NCBI GenBank assembly: GCA_964585325.1
Contig: CAZPCT010000035.1
Span: forward strand, 1 to 18,885
Direction: 5' to 3'
Length of the DNA: 18,885 bases
From: CAZPCT01 sp964585325
GTDB taxonomy: Bacteria; Patescibacteriota; Minisyncoccia; JACQLN01; CAZPCT01
Shown here: positions 13,969-18,885 of the stretch, piece after piece
Layout: every line of letters begins with the position of its first letter
Position numbering within the stretch: position 1 is the stretch's first letter
Notes under the pieces: model-generated
Database searches by the model: none
What the model saw: only the letters and a program-made list of their open reading frames with translations
Told to the model about the DNA's origin: nothing
Translations under genes and position numbers: made by a program

Positions 13969-14154
13969 ATGGAAGAAAAAACAAACAAAAACTGGCGAGT
14001 GGTGTTATCGGACTACGCAGACGAGTGGGTAAGCGAAGGTGTGAAGCTGTTGAAGCGCCTTCAACTTGCAGTGCTTCTTATAGCTCTGGGTTGGCTGATT
14101 TTTTCCCTGGGCGCATTAGCAGCACTGATATATCTTGTTGTGAGCCTCACTTAA
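13969..14154 (+). CDS. Small single-pass membrane protein behind tRNA-Arg
   Basis: Sixty-one residues. A charged amphipathic N-terminus (MEEKTNKNWRVVLSDYADEW, then VSEGVKLLKRLQ) leads into one long hydrophobic segment (LAVLLIALGWLIFSLGALAALIYLVV). No family recognised. Only one base (C13968) separates its ATG from the tRNA-Arg discriminator, so it has no room for a promoter or Shine-Dalgarno and must be expressed from the tRNA transcript, as a one-base-leader mRNA after tRNA 3' processing. A perfect 16-bp terminator follows. The dedicated position between tRNA and terminator argues that it is real, since nothing else explains a read-through unit ending there. Confidence 0.65.
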   Translation: MEEKTNKNWRVVLSDYADEWVSEGVKLLKRLQLAVLLIALGWLIFSLGALAALIYLVVSLT

Positions 14155-14170
14155 AACGGCTTACGTGAAG

Positions 14171-14206
14171 TAACCAAAAAAGACGCTTAAGCGTCTTTTT
14201 TGGTTA
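14171..14206. terminator. Perfect bidirectional terminator
   Basis: A 36-base perfect palindrome: 16-bp stem with TTAA at the tip, A6 on the left and T6 on the right arm, so each strand has its own U-tract inside the stem. It ends both the tRNA-Arg unit and the convergent minus-strand operon, whose last stop codon (14204-14206) is part of it. Confidence 0.9.
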
Positions 14207-14659
14207 GAACTTGAGGCGCTCTGCAAGGATGTCTATAAGAGACTCCTCGTGCTCTTCTTCGGGCACTGAGGGGCGCATGAGCATGCGGACATTGCCCGCA
14301 TAACTGGGTGGCATGATAAGACGGAGATCTGTGCGCAGAGGGCCCGTGCGGTGTAGCGAAAGAATATAGTGGTCTCCCCGGTCCATGATCCAGAAAGATG
14401 AGAATTCAGGGAGAGGAAACCTTTTTTCATTTATATAGAGCGCCTCGTCATCCAGTCCCACTTTGAGTTTTTCTGGCTCCTTTGCGGCGTAGAGGGTAAG
14501 GACAAGCGCGGCCACAATAACCAGCCCCACCACCAGAAAATTCTCTGTTAAAAACGCGGCAACAACGAGCGCCAGAGCAAGTAGCCACAAAATGGCGTAC
14601 CACCAGCCACCTTTTTCGTGCTTATAAAACTCAACGGTTGTCCACGCAACATCACGCAT
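14204..14659 (-). CDS. Two-helix membrane protein with a PH-like tail, unknown function
   Basis: 151 residues. Two membrane helices (about 20-37 WYAILWLLALALVVAAF and 41-58 FLVVGLVIVAALVLTLYA) sit near the N-terminus and a soluble domain follows (about 62-151) with alternating short strands (KVGLDDEALYINEKRFPLPE, FWIMDRGDHYILSLHR). The strand pattern recalls bacterial PH-like domains, but this is a guess. No enzyme motif seen. The start overlaps the Nudix gene by eight bases, so translation is coupled; it is the last gene of tRNA-Ser(GCT)-mscL-nudix. Confidence 0.72.
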   Translation of the reverse strand: MRDVAWTTVEFYKHEKGGWWYAILWLLALALVVAAFLTENFLVVGLVIVAALVLTLYAAKEPEKLKVGLDDEALYINEKRFPLPEFSSFWIMDRGDHYILSLHRTGPLRTDLRLIMPPSYAGNVRMLMRPSVPEEEHEESLIDILAERLKF

Positions 14660-15107
14660 GGTTGATTCTTTGCTCCACTAGTTTAACTTCGTCGATTAGT
14701 CCCTCTACCAGATCATAAGATTTGGCTTCGTCATACGTCACCCACGCAAAATCTATACTGTCTTCATCAAGGGTCACCTCACCACTTTTATAGGGGCAAT
14801 AATAACTTAATATCACCACAGGCACGTCACCACGAAGGTAGGTTATGTCCAGCAAATACGTAAATTCTCCCACTTCAAGTCCTACCTCTTCCTTAATCTC
14901 ACGCCGCAAGGCGTTCTCCAATGCGCCATACCAGTGCTCACTTGTGGTTTTAGGTTCGTTGACGTAGTCATCTATCTCAAGTCCGCCGCCAGGCACTGTC
15001 CACATACCGGGAAACGCTTTCTTCTTTAAAGAACGCTTGGTAATAAGATACTTGCCGTCTTTGTGGATGATGGCGGTGAGCGCTATGCGGTGGAGTTCTT
15101 TATCCAT
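14652..15107 (-). CDS. Nudix hydrolase
   Basis: Hydrolyses nucleoside diphosphates linked to another group. The 151-residue protein starts with the usual beta strand (LTAIIHKDGKYLITKR), then WTVPGGGLE (36-44) and the Nudix helix LRREIKEEVGLEV (67-79) with R69, E70, E73 and E74, the metal ligands. Between GGG and the helix there is an insert of about 13 residues (DDYVNEPKTTSEHWYG), and the first Glu of the classic GX5E part is displaced. The substrate (damaged nucleotide, ADP-sugar, capped RNA) cannot be told. It begins 3 bases after mscL and overlaps the next gene by eight. Confidence 0.87.
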   Translation of the reverse strand: MDKELHRIALTAIIHKDGKYLITKRSLKKKAFPGMWTVPGGGLEIDDYVNEPKTTSEHWYGALENALRREIKEEVGLEVGEFTYLLDITYLRGDVPVVILSYYCPYKSGEVTLDEDSIDFAWVTYDEAKSYDLVEGLIDEVKLVEQRINHA

Positions 15108-15110
15108 ACT

Positions 15111-15416
15111 TTATTGGTCTTTCTTCTTATCTAACTTGTCCAGGCCCAACAGTTTGACGCCAAAGTAGACCACCAAGGCTATAACAATAAAGTCTATGAG
15201 GGCCGTGGCAAGGGCGCCCCACAGTATCTCCGCCTCACCTACGCGAATGGACGCGTCTGAAAGGCGGTTTGCCTTCCCCATTACAACGCTCAAAAGGGGA
15301 TTGATGACGTCTTTAACCAATGAGCCGACAAGTGCAGACACCGCGCCACCCAAAATAAAACCCACGGCCAGTCCTACTACGCCTTGCTCACGAACAAAGT
15401 TTAAAAATCCTTTCAT
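15111..15416 (-). CDS. mscL: Large-conductance mechanosensitive channel MscL
   Basis: Osmotic safety valve of the inner membrane. The 101-residue protein opens with the family signature KGFLNFVREQGVVGLAVGF, then the pore helix GGAVSALVGSLVKDVINPLLS, a short periplasmic loop and the second helix (WGALATALIDFIVIALVVYF), ending in a brief lysine-rich tail (KLDKKKDQ). E. coli MscL has 136 residues; the loop and cytoplasmic bundle are shortened here. The ATG is two bases downstream of the tRNA-Ser(GCT) discriminator with one base (15417) between, so it depends on the tRNA transcript and has no Shine-Dalgarno. Confidence 0.95.
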   Translation of the reverse strand: MKGFLNFVREQGVVGLAVGFILGGAVSALVGSLVKDVINPLLSVVMGKANRLSDASIRVGEAEILWGALATALIDFIVIALVVYFGVKLLGLDKLDKKKDQ

Positions 15417-15417
15417 G

Positions 15418-15506
15418 CGGAGGCGGGAGGATTCGAACCTCCGAAACGGTATTACCCGTTTAACGCATTAGCAGTGCGCTGCTTTCAGCCACTCAGCCAC
15501 GCCTCC
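15418..15506 (-). tRNA. tRNA-Ser (anticodon GCT)
   Basis: 89-nt class II tRNA. Acceptor GGAGGCG (15506-15500) pairs with CGCCTCC (15425-15419), discriminator G (15418 on the minus strand). Anticodon loop CTGCTAA gives GCT at 15472-15470. A long variable arm (AAACGG.../...CCGTTT) and GGTTCGAATCC T loop are present. CCA is not encoded. mscL starts one base further on. Confidence 0.97.
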
Positions 15507-15514
15507 TAGCAAAA

Positions 15515-15543
15515 TTGAAAGTACCATACATATCTGCTATTTT
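15515..15543 (+). promoter_or_regulatory. Promoter of tRNA-Ser(TGA)
   Basis: TTGAAA (15515-15520), 17 bases, TATTTT (15538-15543). Start predicted near 15550, ten bases before the tRNA. On the other strand TTTAAA and TACTTT, also 17 bases apart, can serve tRNA-Ser(GCT), so the 53-base gap holds divergent promoters. Confidence 0.55.
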
Positions 15544-15559
15544 AAAGCAGTTCGCGAGT

Positions 15560-15646
15560 GGTGGGGTGGCTGAGTGGTTGAAGGCACCTGTCTTGAAAAC
15601 AGGAGGGGATGCAAGTCCCTCGTGGGTTCGAATCCCACCCCCACCG
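15560..15646 (+). tRNA. tRNA-Ser (anticodon TGA)
   Basis: 87-nt class II tRNA. Acceptor GGTGGGG pairs with CCCCACC (15639-15645), discriminator G15646. Anticodon stem CCTGT/ACAGG around CTTGAAA, anticodon TGA at 15594-15596. Long variable arm, T arm GTGGG-TTCGAAT-CCCAC. No encoded CCA. The accessory gene starts 53 bases later. No duplicated 3' tRNA end (att repeat) is visible downstream in the window. Confidence 0.97.
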
Positions 15647-15699
15647 CATCTAAAACAAAGTATCGGAGCGACCCAAGAGGGTTAAATTTCGCATAACCT

Positions 15700-16500
15700 A
15701 TGTCAGATAGTGATAAGACAAAATTTTCAATTTCTCTTCCAGGGGAGTGGGCGCTTGAGAAGATCCTCGGTCCGGTATTTGGGGAAATCGGTGCTGACCT
15801 TCAAAAACTTTACGGTGCGGGACGTGATAGAATCGTTCAATCTGCACTTAAAAAGATTGATGACCCTGAAGACGGAGCAAGGGCTAACTTGCGAGTTGCA
15901 AGAGATGTATTCTGGAATGGGTCGTTTACTGACGAGGCTATATGCGCCGAGTATTTCGGCGGTATTCTCGCTGCGTCTAGAAGTGTAGATGGAAAGAATG
16001 ACTCTGGTATTTTTTATGTAGACATCATAAAGTCCCTCTCCTCGGGGCAACTTAAGTTTCATTACGTACTTTACCGAACGCTAAACAAACTACTATTATC
16101 TGACGCCAGTAAAAAGAGCATGAATCCGGGACAAGAGACCGAACTTCAGAGCGTGGAGCTTCACATTCCAGTAGTTGGCATTATAGAACAACTAGGAGCT
16201 GAGGATGCGGGTGCTATTCTCCACGGCCTTCGTTCCAAAGGTTTAATCGGAAGTTTTCAAACGGGGAATCACGGGCTTGAAAGTGGTGCGAGCATGCCGT
16301 ATCTAAAGATGAGCCCAACATCGCTTGGTATCCAGCTCTTCGCTATTGCAAACAACAAATTTACAAACTGGAGAGACTATTCAACTACCGACTTTGGCGA
16401 TTTCGACGATATACAGTTGCCCAGGTATTTCGGCTATTCACTCGAGGATTTATTGGAGAAGGCGGGACTCAAAGAAGAAACTAATACTTTACTGCAATAG
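15700..16500 (+). CDS. Accessory protein, possibly Abi-alpha/DUF4393-like
   Basis: 266 residues with no firm family. The layout, an N-terminal helical part followed by FGGILAASRS (86-95), GKNDSGIFYVDIIKSLSSGQ (98-117) and LKFHYVLYRTLNKLL (118-132), recalls proteins of the Abi-alpha / DUF4393 kind, some of which are tied to abortive phage infection. From memory only; confidence in the link is low. The C-terminal third (PVVGIIEQLGAEDAGAILHG, then RSKGLIG) resembles a winged helix, and LGIQLFAIAN follows. No membrane segment or signal peptide. It lies behind tRNA-Ser(TGA), is more AT-rich than recG or the glycosyltransferase, stands alone, and its 3' end overlaps in antisense a probable recombinase tail. 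This fits a horizontally gained single gene at a tRNA. Confidence 0.6.
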   Translation: MSDSDKTKFSISLPGEWALEKILGPVFGEIGADLQKLYGAGRDRIVQSALKKIDDPEDGARANLRVARDVFWNGSFTDEAICAEYFGGILAASRSVDGKNDSGIFYVDIIKSLSSGQLKFHYVLYRTLNKLLLSDASKKSMNPGQETELQSVELHIPVVGIIEQLGAEDAGAILHGLRSKGLIGSFQTGNHGLESGASMPYLKMSPTSLGIQLFAIANNKFTNWRDYSTTDFGDFDDIQLPRYFGYSLEDLLEKAGLKEETNTLLQ

Positions 16501-16641
16501 TGATACGCCTTTGTCCTTATAAACAATCCGACTCTTCAAATTCGCCAGGAGCTCTCGTTTTTCTATGACGCTTCCTTCTTTCAGTAGATACTTCGCATAG
16601 GTACGGACGTTGAGAGTGCCCGCGTTTTTGCTTCTCAATTG
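16489..16641 (-). pseudogene. C-terminal remnant of a probable serine recombinase
   Basis: Minus-strand frame of 50 codons beginning at the codon right after the alanine dehydrogenase stop (TAG 16644-16642) and in the same frame, running to TAA 16491-16489. The peptide contains TYAKYLLKEGSVIEKRELLA and NLKSRIVYKDKGVSL, which looks to me like the extreme C-terminus of CPR-type large serine recombinases. There is no start codon, catalytic domain or ribosome-binding site, so it is a broken 3' end. Its last 12 bases overlap the stop region of the accessory gene on the other strand. Family assignment is from memory and not tested. Confidence 0.4.
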
Positions 16642-17754
16642 CTAAAGAGCAAGATTTTGAAGGTCTGTGACCGGAAGGTCAAAGTAAGCCCCCACAGGAG
16701 CAGAGAAAAGCTTCCCTTGGTGTGTGGCAAGCCCGCTCAGAAAGCCGGGGTCTTCTATGACCGCCGCGAGTCCTTTATCAGCAAGAAGCTTTACGTAGGG
16801 GGTTGTGGCATTTACCAGAGCAAAGGTAGCTGTTGAAGGGAAAGTCCCTGGCATGTTGGGGACAGCGTAATGAATAATGCCGTTGTAGGTGTGAGTAGGT
16901 TCGCTATGCGTTCCCACTTTTGAAGTTTCAAAACAACCACCTTGATCTATGGAAATATCAACAAGCACAGTACCTTTCTCCATCTCATCAACCATCGATT
17001 GGCTCACAATATGGGGCGTTCGCCCGCCTGGTTGGAGAGCGGCGCCAACCACTATATCTGCCTGCGCTAATTTTTCCTTGAGGATATTTTCCACCGGTTC
17101 AAACACAGAGACATCTTTAAATCTTGAAAGTTTTTCCGTAGCGCGCCTTCTCCTATCTTCGCGTGTCTCAAATACAATTACTGCTGCTCCTCGTACGCCT
17201 GCTGCCTCAGCAGCAGCGAGACCAGCTGTGCCCGCACCAATAACAATAACCTGCGCGTTTGTTACGCCTGCTATATCATCACAGAGCACTCCTTTGCCAC
17301 CGCGGTGTTTTTGTAAGTAGTAGGACCCAATTTCTATCGCTATCTTGCCGGCAACCTCGCTCATTGGGGCCGCTAGGTTAAGAATGCCGTCCTTTTCAAC
17401 GGTCTCCATTGCTATTGCAGTGACCCTTTTCTCCATCAAAATCTCCGTCAAGCTCTTGGGAGAGCCTGCAAGATGAAGATAGGAAAATAACGTAAGACCT
17501 TCTTTTAAATGAGTATATTCCGCTTCTACGGGTTCCTTTACTTTGAGAACAAGATCCACATCCCACGCTTGCGCAGCATTCCCAATAGTCGCCCCCTCTT
17601 TTTTAAAGTCTTCATTATCAATACCCGATCCCAGCCCGGCGCCATCCTCAACAACAATAATATGCCCGTCTTTTACCACTTCCTGAACAAGGTTAGGGGT
17701 CGCCGCCACCCTAAACTCTCCGTTTTTTACCTCTTTTGGTACCCCTATCTTCAT
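16642..17754 (-). CDS. ald: Alanine dehydrogenase
   Basis: NAD-dependent enzyme that interconverts L-alanine with pyruvate and ammonium. The 370-residue protein shows the family signature at the N-terminus (KIGVPKEVKNGEFRVAATP, R15), the substrate-binding lysine in VLKVKEP (K73), the catalytic histidine in SYLHLA (H94), the dinucleotide-binding loop VIGAGTAGLAAAEAAG (about 171-186), VGAALQPGGRTPHIV and DISIDQGGCFETS, and the C-terminal AVPNMPGTFPSTATFALVNA. Length is the usual 370-378, so the C-terminus is complete. The ATG overlaps the stop of the methyltransferase gene (ATGA), and AAGGTGG lies just before it. Directly after the stop an open frame resembling a recombinase tail continues in register. 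Confidence 0.95.
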   Translation of the reverse strand: MKIGVPKEVKNGEFRVAATPNLVQEVVKDGHIIVVEDGAGLGSGIDNEDFKKEGATIGNAAQAWDVDLVLKVKEPVEAEYTHLKEGLTLFSYLHLAGSPKSLTEILMEKRVTAIAMETVEKDGILNLAAPMSEVAGKIAIEIGSYYLQKHRGGKGVLCDDIAGVTNAQVIVIGAGTAGLAAAEAAGVRGAAVIVFETREDRRRRATEKLSRFKDVSVFEPVENILKEKLAQADIVVGAALQPGGRTPHIVSQSMVDEMEKGTVLVDISIDQGGCFETSKVGTHSEPTHTYNGIIHYAVPNMPGTFPSTATFALVNATTPYVKLLADKGLAAVIEDPGFLSGLATHQGKLFSAPVGAYFDLPVTDLQNLAL

Positions 17755-18608
17755 ACCACCTTCTGATAACCAAATACATAAACCCCGCCTATGCCGGGTT
17801 TAGTAAGTGAACCTATTTTCGTTTTGATAATCTGTTTAAAGTTGCCCACTGCGTTAAAGTCTTCTTCAAAGTGGGCAATGTCCTTTTTGAAATCAGCAAT
17901 ACCATTCACACCCGAAACCAAGGCCTCATTTTCAAGTTTTGCTAGTTCCATTTCCCTCTTCTCCCGTGCATCATCAATAACAAAGCTGTGCCATTTATAA
18001 AGAGCGTCAATCCTGTCGTCGTCACTTTCGTAGTCACGCAGTATTTCAACACCGCTTATGTATATACCGCCCACCTTGAGTGCATTATAAATGGAGTGTG
18101 CAAGCCTCCCCCCGTCTTTGATATGGTCGTGACTGAAACTAGACACAACTAGATCCCAGTAGTTGTTATCAGTTAGCTCTTCAGCACCCATCTCCAGTAT
18201 GTGGTTTTTTAATCTGGTTCCTAGCTGCTTTTGGAGTACTTTTCGCGAACGCTCATCGGGCTCAAGAAGAGTTACATTCAGCCCCTCAATAGATAAAAGG
18301 TGGCTGCTGAAGAGACCCGTCCCGGCTCCGTTCTCCAGCACTTTAACGGAACGCTTTGCCTCTTTCTGATACCCAGATATGACGTCAAGCATGTACCGTC
18401 GCATCTCCACATAGTAAATATGCTTTTCTTCATGGTCATTATACTCATCTAAATCAAGATAGGCGGAGAGTGGCTTAATCTCCTCTGGGCGCGTGGTAAA
18501 TTGTTGAGAATCTTCTTCTGGGTTTTTCCTGGCTTGTGATTTCTTACTATAAAGTACCACAAAAGAGCCCATTTTAGCGAACCCCTCCTGCGTTGTTGTA
18601 TCTGTCAT
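17751..18608 (-). CDS. Class I SAM-dependent methyltransferase of unknown target
   Basis: 285 residues from ATG 18608. The SAM-binding motif is VLENGAGTGLFSSHLL, with LLEPDE at the end of strand 2, LVVSSFSHDHI in the motif IV region and GGIYISGVEIL at motif post-I/VI. The N-terminus (about 1-60) is hydrophilic. A small-molecule methyltransferase is the likely type; the substrate is not apparent. I chose ATG 18608 over the in-frame GTG at 18674 because AGGAA lies close upstream and the extra 22 residues (rich in Ser, Lys, Arg) are atypical. The gene overlaps ald by four bases and probably shares its transcript. TATAAG (18679-18674) is a possible -10 with no good -35. Confidence 0.85.
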   Translation of the reverse strand: MTDTTTQEGFAKMGSFVVLYSKKSQARKNPEEDSQQFTTRPEEIKPLSAYLDLDEYNDHEEKHIYYVEMRRYMLDVISGYQKEAKRSVKVLENGAGTGLFSSHLLSIEGLNVTLLEPDERSRKVLQKQLGTRLKNHILEMGAEELTDNNYWDLVVSSFSHDHIKDGGRLAHSIYNALKVGGIYISGVEILRDYESDDDRIDALYKWHSFVIDDAREKREMELAKLENEALVSGVNGIADFKKDIAHFEEDFNAVGNFKQIIKTKIGSLTKPGIGGVYVFGYQKVV

Positions 18609-18675
18609 ATTTCCTACCAAACGATTCCGACTCACGAGCCTACCTTTAGCGCTGGATTTACTACCCGCAAACACT

Positions 18676-18681
18676 TATACT
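18676..18681 (+). promoter_or_regulatory. Candidate -10 of the HAD-like gene
   Basis: TATACT with TGGATT 17 bases upstream (18653-18658, 3 of 6 to consensus). It would give a 5' leader of about 74 bases. Weak. Confidence 0.25.
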
Positions 18682-18761
18682 GCCTCATAGGAACGGGTAC
18701 CTAACCCGAACAGCCCGCAGTGTGTAGGAATGAGCGTAAAAGGTGGCGACTCGCCAACAGA

Positions 18762-18885
18762 ATGATTAAGGCAATTATTTTTGACTACGACGGCGTCATT
18801 GTCGATTCCTTCCCTACAGTACACGAGGTATATCAAGAAATATGTCGCGAGTTGGGTCTGCGTACTTGTCCAGATTCAATCGAAG
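18762..18885 (+). CDS. HAD-superfamily hydrolase (partial, continues past the window)
   Basis: First 41 codons of a HAD phosphatase: MIKAIIFDYDGVIVDSFPTV. The DxDGVxxDS motif I gives the nucleophile (D9) and the second aspartate (D11). The start resembles phosphoglycolate phosphatase/beta-phosphoglucomutase-type HADs (subfamily I, helical cap), but the cap is outside the window. A small stem TGGCG-ACT-CGCCA (18744-18756) lies just before the ATG and overlaps the only SD-like sequence (AAAGGTGG, 18738-18745). An 11-codon frame (ATG 18730) ends in TGA that overlaps this ATG (ATGA). Confidence 0.85.
   Translation, partial: MIKAIIFDYDGVIVDSFPTVHEVYQEICRELGLRTCPDSIE

Noticed and set aside
15560..16650. 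att-site duplication of the tRNA-Ser 3' end
   Set aside because: I looked for a second copy of the T-arm/acceptor sequence up to the ald end and found none.
16620..16660. Terminator after ald
   Set aside because: TTGCT/AGCAA gives only a 5-bp stem that overlaps the stop codon, with no U-tract.
18609..18674. GTG start of the C-terminal methyltransferase
   Set aside because: The 22 extra residues are basic and unstructured, and ATG 18608 has AGGAA close upstream.
1..18885. CRISPR arrays, insertion sequences, rRNA genes, complete integrase
   Set aside because: No regularly spaced repeats, transposase motifs, rRNA-like sequence or intact recombinase seen.

Overview
The window looks like a piece of a small-genome bacterium of the Patescibacteria (CPR) type, probably parcubacterial. 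This is inferred from gene style and was not proven by any search. The signs are short versions of universal proteins (ValRS of 730 residues, MscL of 101), compact operons with ATGA-type overlaps, almost no Shine-Dalgarno sequences before housekeeping genes, and many small one- or two-helix membrane proteins. TGA is used as a stop, so this is the standard bacterial code. Three of the four tRNAs sit 1 to 5 bases ahead of a start codon on the same strand, and none has an encoded CCA.

Layout. 1-60 is a poly-G/poly-C fold-back, possibly a contig-end artefact. 61-717 (+) is a PrmC-like methyltransferase, closed by a shared terminator. 6036 down to 762 (-) reads as one run: winged-helix protein, tsaD, valS, a PrsW-type membrane protease, hsp20. 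6177-6830 (+) is a small cassette with its own promoter and terminator: two tiny membrane proteins and a free-standing sigma-70 region 4 protein, each with a textbook Shine-Dalgarno. 7859-6879 (-) is a CapA-like phosphoesterase. 8006-9670 (+) is tRNA-Glu plus a membrane glycosyltransferase. 9753-10006 (+) is a second small cassette, coding for a very acidic 57-residue protein. 13832 down to 10015 (-) is a Ca2+/cation antiporter, recG and an M23-type peptidase. 13896-14206 (+) is tRNA-Arg, a 61-residue membrane protein and a bidirectional terminator. 15506 down to 14204 (-) is tRNA-Ser(GCT), mscL, a Nudix hydrolase and a two-helix membrane protein. 15560-16500 (+) is tRNA-Ser(TGA) and an accessory gene that recalls Abi-alpha/DUF4393-like proteins. 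16641-16489 (-) is a probable serine-recombinase tail. 18608 down to 16642 (-) is a methyltransferase and alanine dehydrogenase. The window ends in the start of a HAD hydrolase (+).

How it fits together. Most of the window is ordinary housekeeping: tRNA modification and charging, protein quality control, DNA repair, cell-surface sugar and wall enzymes, ion and osmotic control. Two things stand out. First, most transcripts look leaderless: in six genes a TAnnnT box ends 6 to 11 bases before the ATG, and three others would get a leader of 1 to 5 bases simply by 3'-processing of the tRNA in front of them. Second, against that background the sigma-region-4 cassette and the acidic-protein cassette are compact, GC-rich, SD-led and hairpin-terminated, with related terminator stems. 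They look like acquired or specially regulated units and are the best candidates here for something undescribed. The tRNA-Ser / Abi-like gene / recombinase-tail segment looks like a decayed insertion site.
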